Shown: positions 1 to 8,190 of the stretch, one piece after another
Position numbering within the stretch: position 1 is the stretch's first letter
Layout of the letters: each line of letters begins with the position of its first letter
NCBI GenBank assembly: GCA_902776415.1
Contig: CACYPY010000011.1
Span: 1-40,266, forward strand
Direction of reading: 5' to 3'
Length of the DNA stretch: 40,266 nucleotides
Origin: an uncultured Ruminobacter sp.
GTDB taxonomy: Bacteria; Pseudomonadota; Gammaproteobacteria; Enterobacterales; Succinivibrionaceae
Position numbers and translations under genes: made by a program
The notes under the pieces: generated by a model
What the model was told of the DNA's origin: nothing
What the model saw: the letters and a program-made list of their open reading frames with translations, nothing else
Database searches by the model: none

Positions 1-44
1 AGCCCGGAAAAACATATGATCGGCGAGCATGAATAACAGACATT

Positions 45-68
45 AAAAAAGGGCTTTACAGCCCTTTT
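45..68 (-). terminator. Rho-independent terminator of pykF
   Basis: A GGGCT/AGCCC stem with a 4-base loop (51-64) is flanked by A-runs and T-runs that extend the pairing. Read on the minus strand it ends in six T residues (45-50), just downstream of the pykF stop. It is nearly symmetrical and could also act on plus-strand transcripts. Confidence 0.75.
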
Positions 69-146
69 CCCATCAATGTTGTCTGCACTTATCCACAGTT
101 CCGGCAAAATGTGTTGTTATTGTACGTTGCCGGAACCCTTCCGGTA

Positions 147-1559
147 TTACAGAACCTGTACGGAGGAAGTGTTGGTGGTGCCGGAAGCTACCTGAGCGCC
201 GCATACTACCACAATGGCATCGCCCTTGGCAGCAAGTCCGCTCTTTACAGCCTCTTCACGGGCAACGGAAATGAACTCGTCAAGAGAGTGTACCTTCTCG
301 TGAACCACAGGAGTTACGCCGCGAACGATGCAGAGCTGACGGGCAGTCTTCATGTTGGGGGTAACGGCCAGAATGTTGCTGGTCGGGAAGTACTTGCGGA
401 TGGAGCGTGCGGTACGGCCCTGAACGGTGGAAACCACGATGAGCGGGGACTTCAGGTTGCAGGCCATTTCAACGGCGCCCTGGCATACAGCTTCGGTGAT
501 CTCGTTGGTGTTGTGATCATCGAGGTAGCGCGGAGTAACAACCGGATCGGTGCGCTCGCAGATGGAAGCCATGGTGCGAACAGCCTCGCGAGGATACTTG
601 CCCTTGGCGGACTCGCCGGAGAGCATTACGGCATCGGTACCGTCGAGAATTGCGTTGGCAACGTCGCCGGCCTCGGCACGGGTCGGACGCGGATTCTTCT
701 GCATGGAGTCAAGCATCTGGGTAGCGGTAACCACGATCTTGCCAACTTCGTTGCAGCGACGGATGATGCGCTTCTGAGCAAAAATAACTTCCTGAGGCGG
801 AATTTCAACACCCATGTCGCCGCGGGCAACCATGATGCCGTCGGAAGCAGCAAGAATGTCTTCAAAGTTATCAAGACCTTCCTGGTTTTCGATCTTGGAG
901 ATGATCTTGATGTCCTGGCCGCCGTGGGTGTCGAGGAAGGTACGAACGTCTTCAACGTCCTTCTTCTTGCGAACGAAGGAAACAGCGATGAAGTCAACGC
1001 CAACCTGAGCGCCGAACTCCAGGTCGCCCTGATCCTTTGCGGAAAGAGCGGGGAGGTTGGTGATTACGCCGGGAAGGTTAACACCCTTCTTGTTGCCGAG
1101 CTTGGTGGTGTTCAGGACTTCGCACTCTGCGGCAGTTTCGTCGGCGTTCTTGGAAAGAACCTTGAGGCCGATAAGACCGTCATCGATAAGAATGGTCTTG
1201 CCCACTTCAATATCGTGAACGAGGCCCGGATAGGAAACGGCGCAGCTCTCGTTGGTGGTAGGCTTGGACATGTCGGTGTGAACGGTAAACTTCTGTCCCT
1301 TTACCAGTTCAACCTCACCGTCGTTGGGAACTTCGCCGGTGCGGATTTCAGGACCTTTGGTATCAAGAATGATGGCGTAGATTTTGCCGGTATCCTGCAT
1401 AATCGCATTAATAGTCTTAATGCGCGCGCCCTGTTCCTCATGATCGCCGTGAGAGAAGTTGAGACGCATAACGTTCATGCCAGAATCAAGAAGATCCTGA
1501 AGGACTTCACGAGGCTCGGACTTGGGTCCGATAGTACATACCATCTTAGTTTTCTTCAT
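147..1559 (-). CDS. pykF: Pyruvate kinase, type I (PykF-like)
   Basis: Pyruvate kinase transfers the phosphate of phosphoenolpyruvate to ADP, the last step of glycolysis, in the cytoplasm. The 470-residue product has the same length as E. coli PykF. It begins with the family signature (TKMVCTIGP, then [12 protein letters not shown]), carries the active-site lysine motif ISKIENQEG followed by [12 protein letters not shown], and has the usual C-terminal domain ending in a short Val/Leu tail. The ATG at 1559 is preceded by AAGGA at a good distance, and the sequence aligns from the first residue. It is transcribed alone, divergently from the nuclease-like gene at 1798, from a clear sigma70 promoter, and ends at a hairpin terminator. 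The assignment is very secure; fructose-bisphosphate activation (type I) is inferred from overall similarity only. Confidence 0.97.
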   Translation of the reverse strand: MKKTKMVCTIGPKSEPREVLQDLLDSGMNVMRLNFSHGDHEEQGARIKTINAIMQDTGKIYAIILDTKGPEIRTGEVPNDGEVELVKGQKFTVHTDMSKPTTNESCAVSYPGLVHDIEVGKTILIDDGLIGLKVLSKNADETAAECEVLNTTKLGNKKGVNLPGVITNLPALSAKDQGDLEFGAQVGVDFIAVSFVRKKKDVEDVRTFLDTHGGQDIKIISKIENQEGLDNFEDILAASDGIMVARGDMGVEIPPQEVIFAQKRIIRRCNEVGKIVVTATQMLDSMQKNPRPTRAEAGDVANAILDGTDAVMLSGESAKGKYPREAVRTMASICERTDPVVTPRYLDDHNTNEITEAVCQGAVEMACNLKSPLIVVSTVQGRTARSIRKYFPTSNILAVTPNMKTARQLCIVRGVTPVVHEKVHSLDEFISVAREEAVKSGLAAKGDAIVVVCGAQVASGTTNTSSVQVL

Positions 1560-1595
1560 ACATGTTCCTTAAGAAATAAGCTCATCGTCTGAAAT

Positions 1596-1610
1596 GCCGG
1601 GAACCCCGGC
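1596..1610 (-). promoter_or_regulatory. Small hairpin in the pykF 5' leader
   Basis: GCCGGG and CCCGGC (1596-1601 and 1605-1610) form a perfect 6-bp stem with a 3-base loop, between the predicted pykF start of transcription and its ribosome binding site. It could stabilise the mRNA or bind a regulator; function unknown. Confidence 0.4.
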
Positions 1611-1623
1611 AAATTTGTCGCGC

Positions 1624-1652
1624 ATTTTACCTTGAAAATGTGATTAATTCAA
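1624..1652 (-). promoter_or_regulatory. Sigma70 promoter for pykF
   Basis: On the minus strand a -35 TTGAAT (1647-1652) and a -10 TAAAAT (1624-1629) are separated by exactly 17 bases. It points at pykF, 65 bases upstream of the ATG. Confidence 0.7.
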
Positions 1653-1755
1653 AAGTTTAGTAAAATGTTCGGGCAAAATTTTTTCAGAAAAACCGTTAAG
1701 GGTGTAACAGAGACCTGCAGCGGATATCCGGAGCTGTTTTCCGGAGGGAGTTTTA

Positions 1756-1794
1756 ATGGCTGCGCCCGGCTTTCTGTTTTTCGAGGAGTCTTAA
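1756..1794 (+). CDS. Possible 12-codon leader peptide before the nuclease-like gene
   Basis: A strong Shine-Dalgarno (GGAGGG, 1743-1748) stands 7 bases before an ATG that opens a 12-codon frame, MAAPGFLFFEES. The frame ends with TAA one codon before the ATG of the next gene and is in phase with it. Two GAG codons inside it supply the GAGGAG that serves as the ribosome binding site of the downstream gene, so translational coupling is plausible. A TCCGGA inverted repeat (1727-1732 and 1740-1745) overlaps its Shine-Dalgarno. It may simply be fortuitous; no regulatory residue pattern (such as a run of one amino acid) is present. Confidence 0.35.
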   Translation: MAAPGFLFFEES

Positions 1795-1797
1795 CTG

Positions 1798-3753
1798 ATG
1801 ACGGTTCCCAACAGCGACTTGCTTAACCGGCTTCTGGATACCATTACCAGGTCGGCTGATGATGAAAACGATCGGTCTTCGTCCGGAGACTGTGCCGCTT
1901 CCGGCGAATCTCAGGAAGATGCCAGGGGGCAGGGCGGAAGTTTCTCCGGCCCGTCCGTCGTGAGTCTCCTGGCGGACATCAGGACCGAGCTTCAGGGCAT
2001 AAACAGAAATCTTGCGGTTCTGGTTTCCGCGGTTCAGGGGAATTCCCGGAGTATGTCCCGCCGCTCCTCCCTGAAGCCGGGAGCCCAGTTTCCGTTTTTC
2101 ATGGTGCCCGGAGTCAGGGAGGAGCTGGCTTCGGTGGTGCTCCCTCCCGAGCTTGAGCCGGTGCGGACCTTTCTTAACGATCATGACCTTTATATAGTGT
2201 CCGCCGGACTCAGAAGAACCGCCTCGACCGTTGCTCCGGACAGACTCAGGGCTCTTTCGGCATTTATCGGTGAGAATTACGGAATTCTGGCCCCGGTTCT
2301 CCGGGAGATTCGGAGAACGTACAGCGCCGACAAGTATGATTTCAGGTTTCGTGTGAGAACGGATCCTGATTCCCGGGATATCCTTATCCGCCTTGGCCGG
2401 GAACTTGGCGAGCTGGGCTTCGCCGAAAGCTCCGGGGGCGACCTTGCGGTTTCGGGGCGGGATTCCGTGCTGGATCTCTCGTCACGGCTTACCGAGGAGC
2501 CTGCGGGACGCTACTTTCTGACCGGAGGCTGGCTGGAAATTCTGGCCCGGAAGCTAGCAGAGGAAACCATCGGGGATCTTTTTGAGGAATCCCCGGAGAT
2601 CCGGCTTACCCTGGCCGCCAACCTTTCGGTAAGGTCCGGTGACGAAGAGGATTTTGAAATGGACCTCTTCTTTCTTCTGAACGGTCTTCCTTTCTGGATT
2701 GAGTGCAAGACCGGCGCCCGGGAAGGCTGGGAGGAGGATCTCCGACGTTACCGGGAGCTGGCGGATCGTTATCCGGTACTGGGCCGGAATGCCTTCCTGC
2801 TGGCAGCGGACATTGAGCCCGGGCAGATTCTGCCGCTGTCCCGGGAATCCGGGATCCGGATTTCGGACATTCCTTCCTTTAAAAAGACGCTCCGGGATGC
2901 CGTGCTTTCCGATATCGCCTCCGGAGATATGGCGGGAAATCCGAAGGCGCACCTCCGGAAGTGCAGTCAGGAACCGGAGCGCAGGGAAACACCCCCGGCG
3001 TTTTATGCCCGGGATCCCGCTTTTCTGAGACTGGTGGAATTCCTTTCCCGGATGGGAATTTCCGCAGAGGATCGGAATACCATACCGGCCGGAGTTAACG
3101 GGAGCATCAACGAATTTGCCGGCTTCCTCTGGCAGAACCGTGCCCGCCTGGATCACTTCGACTGCGAGCTTCGCACGACTCTTAACGGCGGGGATCTGGA
3201 GATTCCGTCAGGTGAAATTCCGGATCGGCATTCCCTGAATTTTCAGTTTGTGCTCTGGCTTAAGGATCTGGGCTTTGTTTCCGGATATGAGCATGACAAA
3301 AAGAAAAGGGCGCTGGTGCTTAAGGATGTGAAAAGCTCTTTTTACGCCGATTTTGTCAGCATCTATCTTTGGCCCGCATATCTGGCATGGATGCTTGAGA
3401 AGAAGTCGGGCGGGAAGATTCCTGGACGGGAAAAGCCTGTAATTATCCGCCGGCCGGCATTTCGCGGCGTGTCCGGAACCCTGGCCGAGGCGGATCTTGC
3501 GGTGGAAACCGGGGATTCCTGGAAATTTGTCGTGGCCGCTTCTCCTGATGAATCCGAGGAGGAATTCAGGGAAAGGATTAAGGCGCTTCAGGATACGGGT
3601 ATTCCCCGGGAATCTCTCCTTATTGCGGTTAAGGCGCCTTCCGCAGGCATGAAGGCCAGATTCCGTTCCGGATGCGGGGTTGTTCCCGGTTCTCCCGACG
3701 AAATTATCCGGGAGATTCTGACGTCCGTATCGGAGCGGAAATCCGGAAACTGA
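1798..3753 (+). CDS. DUF1887/Card1-like PD-(D/E)XK nuclease with duplicated, degenerate second half
   Basis: A 651-residue cytoplasmic protein without a characterised full-length relative that I recognise. Residues 1-100 are acidic, low-complexity and partly coiled. Residues 243-306 carry a restriction-endonuclease-fold core that resembles the DUF1887 family (Card1/Can2 nucleases): GGWLE (243-247), an acidic pair E287 and D289, and ECKTG (302-306). No CARF sensor domain or CRISPR genes are visible. The C-terminal half appears to repeat the first: D455 to D566 mirrors D181 to D289 in spacing, and the second AEADLAV strand (563-569) is followed by VAA where the first has ECK, so catalytic residues are lost there. 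The start has GAGGAG nine bases upstream. It stands alone between divergent pykF and convergent metE. A nuclease role is inferred from motifs; substrate unknown. Confidence 0.7.
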   Translation: MTVPNSDLLNRLLDTITRSADDENDRSSSGDCAASGESQEDARGQGGSFSGPSVVSLLADIRTELQGINRNLAVLVSAVQGNSRSMSRRSSLKPGAQFPFFMVPGVREELASVVLPPELEPVRTFLNDHDLYIVSAGLRRTASTVAPDRLRALSAFIGENYGILAPVLREIRRTYSADKYDFRFRVRTDPDSRDILIRLGRELGELGFAESSGGDLAVSGRDSVLDLSSRLTEEPAGRYFLTGGWLEILARKLAEETIGDLFEESPEIRLTLAANLSVRSGDEEDFEMDLFFLLNGLPFWIECKTGAREGWEEDLRRYRELADRYPVLGRNAFLLAADIEPGQILPLSRESGIRISDIPSFKKTLRDAVLSDIASGDMAGNPKAHLRKCSQEPERRETPPAFYARDPAFLRLVEFLSRMGISAEDRNTIPAGVNGSINEFAGFLWQNRARLDHFDCELRTTLNGGDLEIPSGEIPDRHSLNFQFVLWLKDLGFVSGYEHDKKKRALVLKDVKSSFYADFVSIYLWPAYLAWMLEKKSGGKIPGREKPVIIRRPAFRGVSGTLAEADLAVETGDSWKFVVAASPDESEEEFRERIKALQDTGIPRESLLIAVKAPSAGMKARFRSGCGVVPGSPDEIIREILTSVSERKSGN

Positions 3754-3805
3754 AATATTCCGGTCATGTCCGGTATCCGGTGATTACGGGATCGGAGCAA
3801 TGAAA

Positions 3806-3851
3806 GAGCCCCGGAAGCGGTGCTTCCGGGGCTCGTGATCTCAGTTTTTTT
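3806..3851. terminator. Strong hairpin between the convergent nuclease-like gene and metE
   Basis: A perfect 13-bp stem (3806-3818 with 3822-3834, loop GGT) lies between two convergent genes. On the plus strand a T-run follows about 10 bases later (3845-3851); on the minus strand the stem is followed by TTTCATT. It probably terminates both transcripts. Confidence 0.7.
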
Positions 3852-3884
3852 AAACCGGTTTTTCCGGATTTGTTCTAAATTGAA

Positions 3885-6176
3885 TCAGGCCTGTTCCTCG
3901 CGGATCCTTTTGGTGGCCGCCAGCATGTTTTCCAGACACGGCCAGACTTCGGCATTGCCGCGGGTCTTAAGACCGCAGTCCGGATTTATCCACACCTGTT
4001 CCCGGGGCAGAATGCTAAGAATCTTTCTTATGGTGGCGGTAAATTCCTCCACGGAAGGGATTCTCGGCGAGTGAATGTCGTAAACCCCCGGACCGGTTCT
4101 GGTTTCAAAGCCCGCATCCCGGAGTTCCCGGAGCAGGGTCAGACTGGAACGGGAGGCTTCAAAGGAGATGACGTCGGCATCCATGTCATCAATGCTCTTC
4201 AGAATGTCACCGAATTCGCTGTAGCACATGTGCGTGTGGATCTGGGTTTCCGGCTTCACTCCCGAGGCAGTCAGTCTGAAGGCCTGAACTGCAAGGGAGA
4301 GATATTCCTCCTGGTCCTCGCGGCGGAGCGGGAGCTTTTCACGGAGAGCGGCCTCGTCGATCTGAATAATGCGAATGCCGGCCTTTTCCAGGTCCAGAAC
4401 CTCGTCGCGGATGGCCAGAGCGAGTTCCATGACGGATTCCCGGGCCGGAATGTCCTCGCCGGGGAAGGACCAGTTCAGAATGGTAATCGGTCCGGTAAGC
4501 ATGCCCTTAACCGGCTTTTCGGTAAGACTCTGGGCGTAGCTTATGATATCAACGGTAAGAGGAGAGGTTCTTCTGATGGTGCTCCAGATTACCGGCGGCT
4601 TCACGCAGCGGGTGCCGTAGGACTGCACCCAGCCGTTGTCGGTGAAGATATAGCCGTCAAGTTTTCTTCCGAAAAACTCCACCATGTCGTTTCTTTCAAA
4701 TTCGCCGTGCACGAGAACATCAAGACCGACCTTTTCCTGAGCTTTGATGCATTCAGCGATATGCTTTCTGATTTCGGCATCATAGTCGGCTTTGGAGATG
4801 GCTCCGGAACGGAGGTCCCTGCGGAGAGCGCGAATCTCGGCTGTCTGCGGGAAGGAACCGATGGTGGTGGTGGGGAGAGGCGGAAGTCCGAATGCCTGAT
4901 CCTGAATTTTAAGACGCCGGCTCCGGACGGGCTGTCTTGCAAAATCGGTCTCCCGGAGATTTTTCACACGGTTTTCGGTTGCGGTATCGGCGGCAGTCCG
5001 GGGGGATTTGAAGAGATTCCGGTTATTTTCGAGAACTTCCGGAGCTGCGGTGCCGTTAATGATGTTCCTGAGATCCCGGAGTTCGCCGATCTTTTCTTCG
5101 GCAAAGGCCAGGTAGCGCAGTTTTTCCTCCGGCAGTGTTTTTTCATTGCGGAGGGTTACCGGCACATGCAGGAGCGAAGAGGAAGCGGTTATCACGATGG
5201 TCACATCGGGATGCTTTTCCTGAACCCGGCGAATGGTCTCCAGAGATTTTTCGTAGTTGTTGCGCCAGATATTAATGCCGCTCACCACGCCGAGGCCAAG
5301 CTCGAAGCCCGGTTTGAAGGACACTCCGTCGAGGAGGTCGAGATTCTTCTTTCCCTCCACGAGATCCAGGGAAAGTCCGGCATAACCCAGTTCCGGAATG
5401 TCCGCGATGACGTTTCTGATGTCGCCGAAACAGGTTGCCAGATATACCCGGAGAGGCACTGCGGAAATAATGTTCTTATGGATGCGCCGGAACATTTCGC
5501 AATCTTCTTCGTTCAGGTCCTTTGCAAGATAAGGCTCCAGGAGAGTGAATTCCTGAATGCCGGTTTCATTGGAGACGGTGAGCAGGAGATCCCTGTAAAG
5601 ATTGGTTACAGTATTTTCGAGATCGGAAACGCTTCCTGAGCCGGTGAGTCTGGTGAGCTTCACGAAGGTGAACGGTCCCGGCAGTACCGGACGTGTCTGA
5701 ATTCCCGCATCCCGGGCTTCCGTGAGGGCGGAGATCAGGAAGCCGGCATTCACTTTCGGGGATACGGCATCGTCAAATTCCGGCACGAGATAATGATAGT
5801 TGGTATTGAACCATTTTTTCATGGAAAGCGCCACGGCATTCCGGCCGTTCTTCTGATAGCCGCGGGCCATGGCAAAATAGAGCTCCAGTCCATGAAGATC
5901 CAGCTTTTGGAAACGCTCCGGAATAAAGCCCAGTGCCTGAATGAGGTCCAGAATGCCGTCATAGAGGGAGAAATCCATGGAGGGGATGATGTCCAGACCG
6001 GAATTTTTCAGGAATTCCAGATTGCTCTTTCTGAGAGCATGGGCCTTCTGGTAAAACTCTTCTTCGGAGATTTCCTCTCTGAAGAAGGATTCGGACAGAA
6101 ATTTGAGTTCCCGGGCGGCTCCGATACGGGGATAGCCGATGATTCCGGTTTTTGCGTTGCTGTTAGCCAGTGTCAT
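3885..6176 (-). CDS. metE: Cobalamin-independent methionine synthase MetE
   Basis: MetE transfers the methyl group of 5-methyltetrahydropteroyl-triglutamate to homocysteine, giving methionine, without cobalamin. The product is 763 residues from the chosen ATG (E. coli 753) and has the expected two (beta-alpha)8 barrels. It opens with IGYPRIGAARELK; the C-terminal half has TTTIGSFPQT, LVHGEFERNDMVEFF, the zinc-site motif IHTHMCYSEF, GPGVYDIHSPR and NPDCGLKTR. An in-frame ATG lies 17 codons further upstream, but AGGAG (6188-6192, read on the minus strand) supports the start at 6176, and similarity begins there. It is a single-gene unit, converging with the nuclease-like gene. MetR or MetJ control is usual for the family, but I could not identify convincing operators. 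Confidence 0.97.
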   Translation of the reverse strand: MTLANSNAKTGIIGYPRIGAARELKFLSESFFREEISEEEFYQKAHALRKSNLEFLKNSGLDIIPSMDFSLYDGILDLIQALGFIPERFQKLDLHGLELYFAMARGYQKNGRNAVALSMKKWFNTNYHYLVPEFDDAVSPKVNAGFLISALTEARDAGIQTRPVLPGPFTFVKLTRLTGSGSVSDLENTVTNLYRDLLLTVSNETGIQEFTLLEPYLAKDLNEEDCEMFRRIHKNIISAVPLRVYLATCFGDIRNVIADIPELGYAGLSLDLVEGKKNLDLLDGVSFKPGFELGLGVVSGINIWRNNYEKSLETIRRVQEKHPDVTIVITASSSLLHVPVTLRNEKTLPEEKLRYLAFAEEKIGELRDLRNIINGTAAPEVLENNRNLFKSPRTAADTATENRVKNLRETDFARQPVRSRRLKIQDQAFGLPPLPTTTIGSFPQTAEIRALRRDLRSGAISKADYDAEIRKHIAECIKAQEKVGLDVLVHGEFERNDMVEFFGRKLDGYIFTDNGWVQSYGTRCVKPPVIWSTIRRTSPLTVDIISYAQSLTEKPVKGMLTGPITILNWSFPGEDIPARESVMELALAIRDEVLDLEKAGIRIIQIDEAALREKLPLRREDQEEYLSLAVQAFRLTASGVKPETQIHTHMCYSEFGDILKSIDDMDADVISFEASRSSLTLLRELRDAGFETRTGPGVYDIHSPRIPSVEEFTATIRKILSILPREQVWINPDCGLKTRGNAEVWPCLENMLAATKRIREEQA

Positions 6177-6266
6177 AGTGAGATTGTCTCCTTGTGAAAT
6201 TTCAAGACACGAAATATGGCGAATCATTTTCGAACCATCTTCCGGTCTTTTCTGAAAAGCCCTGTC

Positions 6267-6295
6267 ATGGTAGTCATTATTGATGGTATAGACAA
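6267..6295 (-). promoter_or_regulatory. Candidate metE promoter
   Basis: On the minus strand TTGTCT (6290-6295), 17 bases and TACCAT (6267-6272) could form a sigma70 promoter about 90 bases upstream of the metE start. The -10 element is weak, so other positions in this AT-rich stretch are possible. Confidence 0.35.
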
Positions 6296-6480
6296 TTTGA
6301 ATATATTTACAGCTACCAATAAAAAATTTTTATAACAGGGGATTGCGGCGGAAAATACGCCCGAAAACGGAACGGTTCACCGGAAAATGAGGCGGAAGTT
6401 TTCTGAGAACATGGGAAAAGAAAACCTGATGTCTGCACAGCTCTGTGACCTGAAACGCTAAAAAACGTCGGGTATTTTTG

Positions 6481-6486
6481 TATAAT
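6481..6486 (+). promoter_or_regulatory. Candidate -10 element for the J-domain gene
   Basis: A perfect TATAAT follows a T-rich stretch 122 bases before the gene start. The sequence 17-18 bases upstream does not resemble TTGACA, so this is only a partial promoter match. Confidence 0.35.
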
Positions 6487-6607
6487 CCGACTGAAGACAG
6501 ATACCCGGTACAGGCGGCACGATACAGCCGGACTCATGCGGGGAGATATCCCCGGATCCGGCTGTTCTGCCGCTTGACGTTCTCCTGTTCCGTGAATAAG
6601 GCTTCCC

Positions 6608-7576
6608 TTGAAAATTAACGGCATTTCCTCCAGACTTGTTACTCTTAAAACAAAGATCGGCGCCTATATGACTCTGGGGGCCGTGGGTACCACCGGCATG
6701 TTTCAGAGTGCCGAGGCGTTGCAGGCGGCCGGACTTGCCACGGCGGTGGTGTCTCTCTGGTTTCTTTCGAAGGAGTGTCTGACATACTTTCGCAGAGGAC
6801 GGGGGGCGAATGACGCTGCTTCGGAAGATGCCGAAAAGGCTCTTTCCGAAAAGGCTCTTGTTCTTCGCAGGCAGGGCGAGCATCACTATGAGATGGGGAG
6901 GAAGTTTCAGAACGGCATCGGAATAAATTCGGATTACAGCCGGGCTTTTCAGCATTTTTACGAGGGCGCCAAGCTGGGAAACCGGGAGCGTGCCGCCGAG
7001 CTGGGTACCTTTTACGAGTTCGGCAAGGGTGTCCCCCGCAACGAGTTTCTGGCACAGTACTGGTACGAGGAAGGGGCTTACGGCGGTTCCGGCGTTGCCT
7101 GCTATTACCTGGCCAGGTGGTATCTGGCACAGGACAAGAAGGATCCGAACAACCGGAGAAGAGCGGTTTATTTTCTTGATGAGGCCTGCTTTAACGGGAA
7201 TGCCAAGGCTCAGGAGCTGCGCGGTATCCTGATACAGAAGAACACCTTTACTGATTCGGCCACCGAGGAGCAGATCGGACTGGCAACCCGGGAAAGCATG
7301 TACGACTATGCCATTCATCCGGGGCTCAGAAGATATATTTTCCGGGGCGGAACCAGCAAGCCGTCGGAGATCAGGGCGGCCTATCGGATACTGGGCTTTC
7401 CCGTAGGAGATGACGGGGAGTTTCCGGATCTTTCCGCCAGGAGAATCCGCAGAGCCTATCACGACAGAGTCAGAAAATATCACCCGGATGCCGACGGTAC
7501 CTGTCCGGACAGGGATCGTGAAAAGCTTGAAATCCTGAAAAGGGCCTGCGAGCTTCTTCTGAAGCTGAATTCCTGA
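6608..7576 (+). CDS. Membrane-anchored Sel1-repeat protein with C-terminal J-domain
   Basis: A 322-residue co-chaperone-like protein. Residues about 20-55 form a hydrophobic N-terminal anchor; residues about 90-210 contain tandem Sel1/TPR-like helical repeats (AAELGTFYEFGKGVPRNE and similar units). The last 65 residues are a J-domain with the diagnostic His-Pro-Asp at 292-294 preceded by KY. J-domains stimulate the ATPase of Hsp70 (DnaK); Sel1 repeats bind partner proteins, so it probably recruits DnaK to an envelope client. The J-domain is C-terminal, the reverse of DnaJ, and has a short insertion between helix I and helix II. The start is a TTG with AAGG seven bases upstream; an internal ATG at residue 21 is an alternative. 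It is the only gene in its unit; no strong terminator was seen downstream. Confidence 0.85.
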   Translation: MKINGISSRLVTLKTKIGAYMTLGAVGTTGMFQSAEALQAAGLATAVVSLWFLSKECLTYFRRGRGANDAASEDAEKALSEKALVLRRQGEHHYEMGRKFQNGIGINSDYSRAFQHFYEGAKLGNRERAAELGTFYEFGKGVPRNEFLAQYWYEEGAYGGSGVACYYLARWYLAQDKKDPNNRRRAVYFLDEACFNGNAKAQELRGILIQKNTFTDSATEEQIGLATRESMYDYAIHPGLRRYIFRGGTSKPSEIRAAYRILGFPVGDDGEFPDLSARRIRRAYHDRVRKYHPDADGTCPDRDREKLEILKRACELLLKLNS

Positions 7577-7963
7577 CAGAAATCCGTTACCGGTTTTCTC
7601 CCTGCGGTAATCCGCTTTTCCTTCCGTTTTTCCGGTCTGCCGCTTTATCCCCGCATTTTTTTCATTTTTTCTCCGGTCTTCGGTACAGAATCGGATTTTC
7701 GGTTACTGTTCACTCTATTACGGGCCGACCCCTGAAATTGAGAGGGCTTCTTATAATTTCAGGAAGCCAGTTCGGAATGCCGGATTCAAGCCGGGGCAGG
7801 TTTTCCGAAGATAAACGGCACAGAACCGGAGAGAAGCTTTCAATGAGAAGAATCCTGCATCCTTCCGATTTGATATCATCCGATTCATTTTCTGAGACAC
7901 CGTCCTTTCGTTATCCGGAGTGCCGGGTCCGGAACAGTGTCCGGGGCAAATTTTGCGAGAGTG

Positions 7964-7992
7964 TTTACATCTCGGCACGGGGGTTATATAAT
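7964..7992 (+). promoter_or_regulatory. Sigma70 promoter for tig
   Basis: TTTACA (7964-7969) and a perfect TATAAT (7987-7992) are separated by 17 bases. Transcription would start near 7999 and give a leader of about 190 bases before the tig ATG. Confidence 0.75.
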
Positions 7993-8043
7993 GCGGCAGT
8001 TTTCAGGATGTCCATAGTGTTTTTTGGGCATATAGATTTGGTT

Positions 8044-8098
8044 CCATCCCCCGGGAACGGCGGTTTTAACGCAAACATGGCGGTTCTCCGGGGGGTGG
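8044..8098 (+). promoter_or_regulatory. Long stable hairpin in the tig leader
   Basis: Bases 8044-8058 pair with 8083-8098 over 15 base pairs (including one G-U and one bulged T at 8087), closing a 24-base loop. Most pairs are G-C. No T-run follows, so it is not an intrinsic terminator. Its place between the promoter and the tig ribosome binding site suggests a leader RNA structure or the body of a small RNA. Confidence 0.5.
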
Positions 8099-8190
8099 GT
8101 AAAGCAGATACACAGAGAGATATCACAGTTTCCTTCATCGTGCTGAAGGTTTTTCATGCTTGCTGTGTTTCCGTTTGTTGAGGTATAAGA

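Larger units (their letters stand above)
6177..6607. other. Divergent intergenic region between metE and the J-domain gene
   Basis: About 430 bases without a convincing gene. The metE half is AT-rich (around 6290-6335) and holds its candidate promoter; the other half carries a perfect TATAAT at 6481 for the J-domain gene. No tRNA or other RNA gene was seen. Short open frames here have no ribosome binding sites and look like noise. Confidence 0.5.
7577..8190. other. Long intergenic region upstream of tig
   Basis: 614 bases with no gene I can support. The first half (7577-7950) shows only pyrimidine-rich sequence and frames lacking ribosome binding sites. The second half holds the tig promoter (7964-7992) and a roughly 190-base transcribed leader with a long GC-rich hairpin (8044-8098). 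Confidence 0.55.

Noticed and set aside
111..1592. 493-codon plus-strand frame across pykF
   Set aside because: It lies exactly antisense to pykF, has no ribosome binding site and is an artefact of the codon bias of the real gene.
1798..3753. A CRISPR-associated locus around the Card1-like nuclease
   Set aside because: No repeat-spacer array, cas genes or CARF domain can be seen within the window.
4071..5639. 522-codon plus-strand frame inside metE
   Set aside because: Antisense shadow of metE; composition is not protein-like and there is no start signal.
7738..8181. 147-codon frame upstream of tig
   Set aside because: It runs through the tig promoter and the leader hairpin, lacks a ribosome binding site and shows no domain-like pattern.
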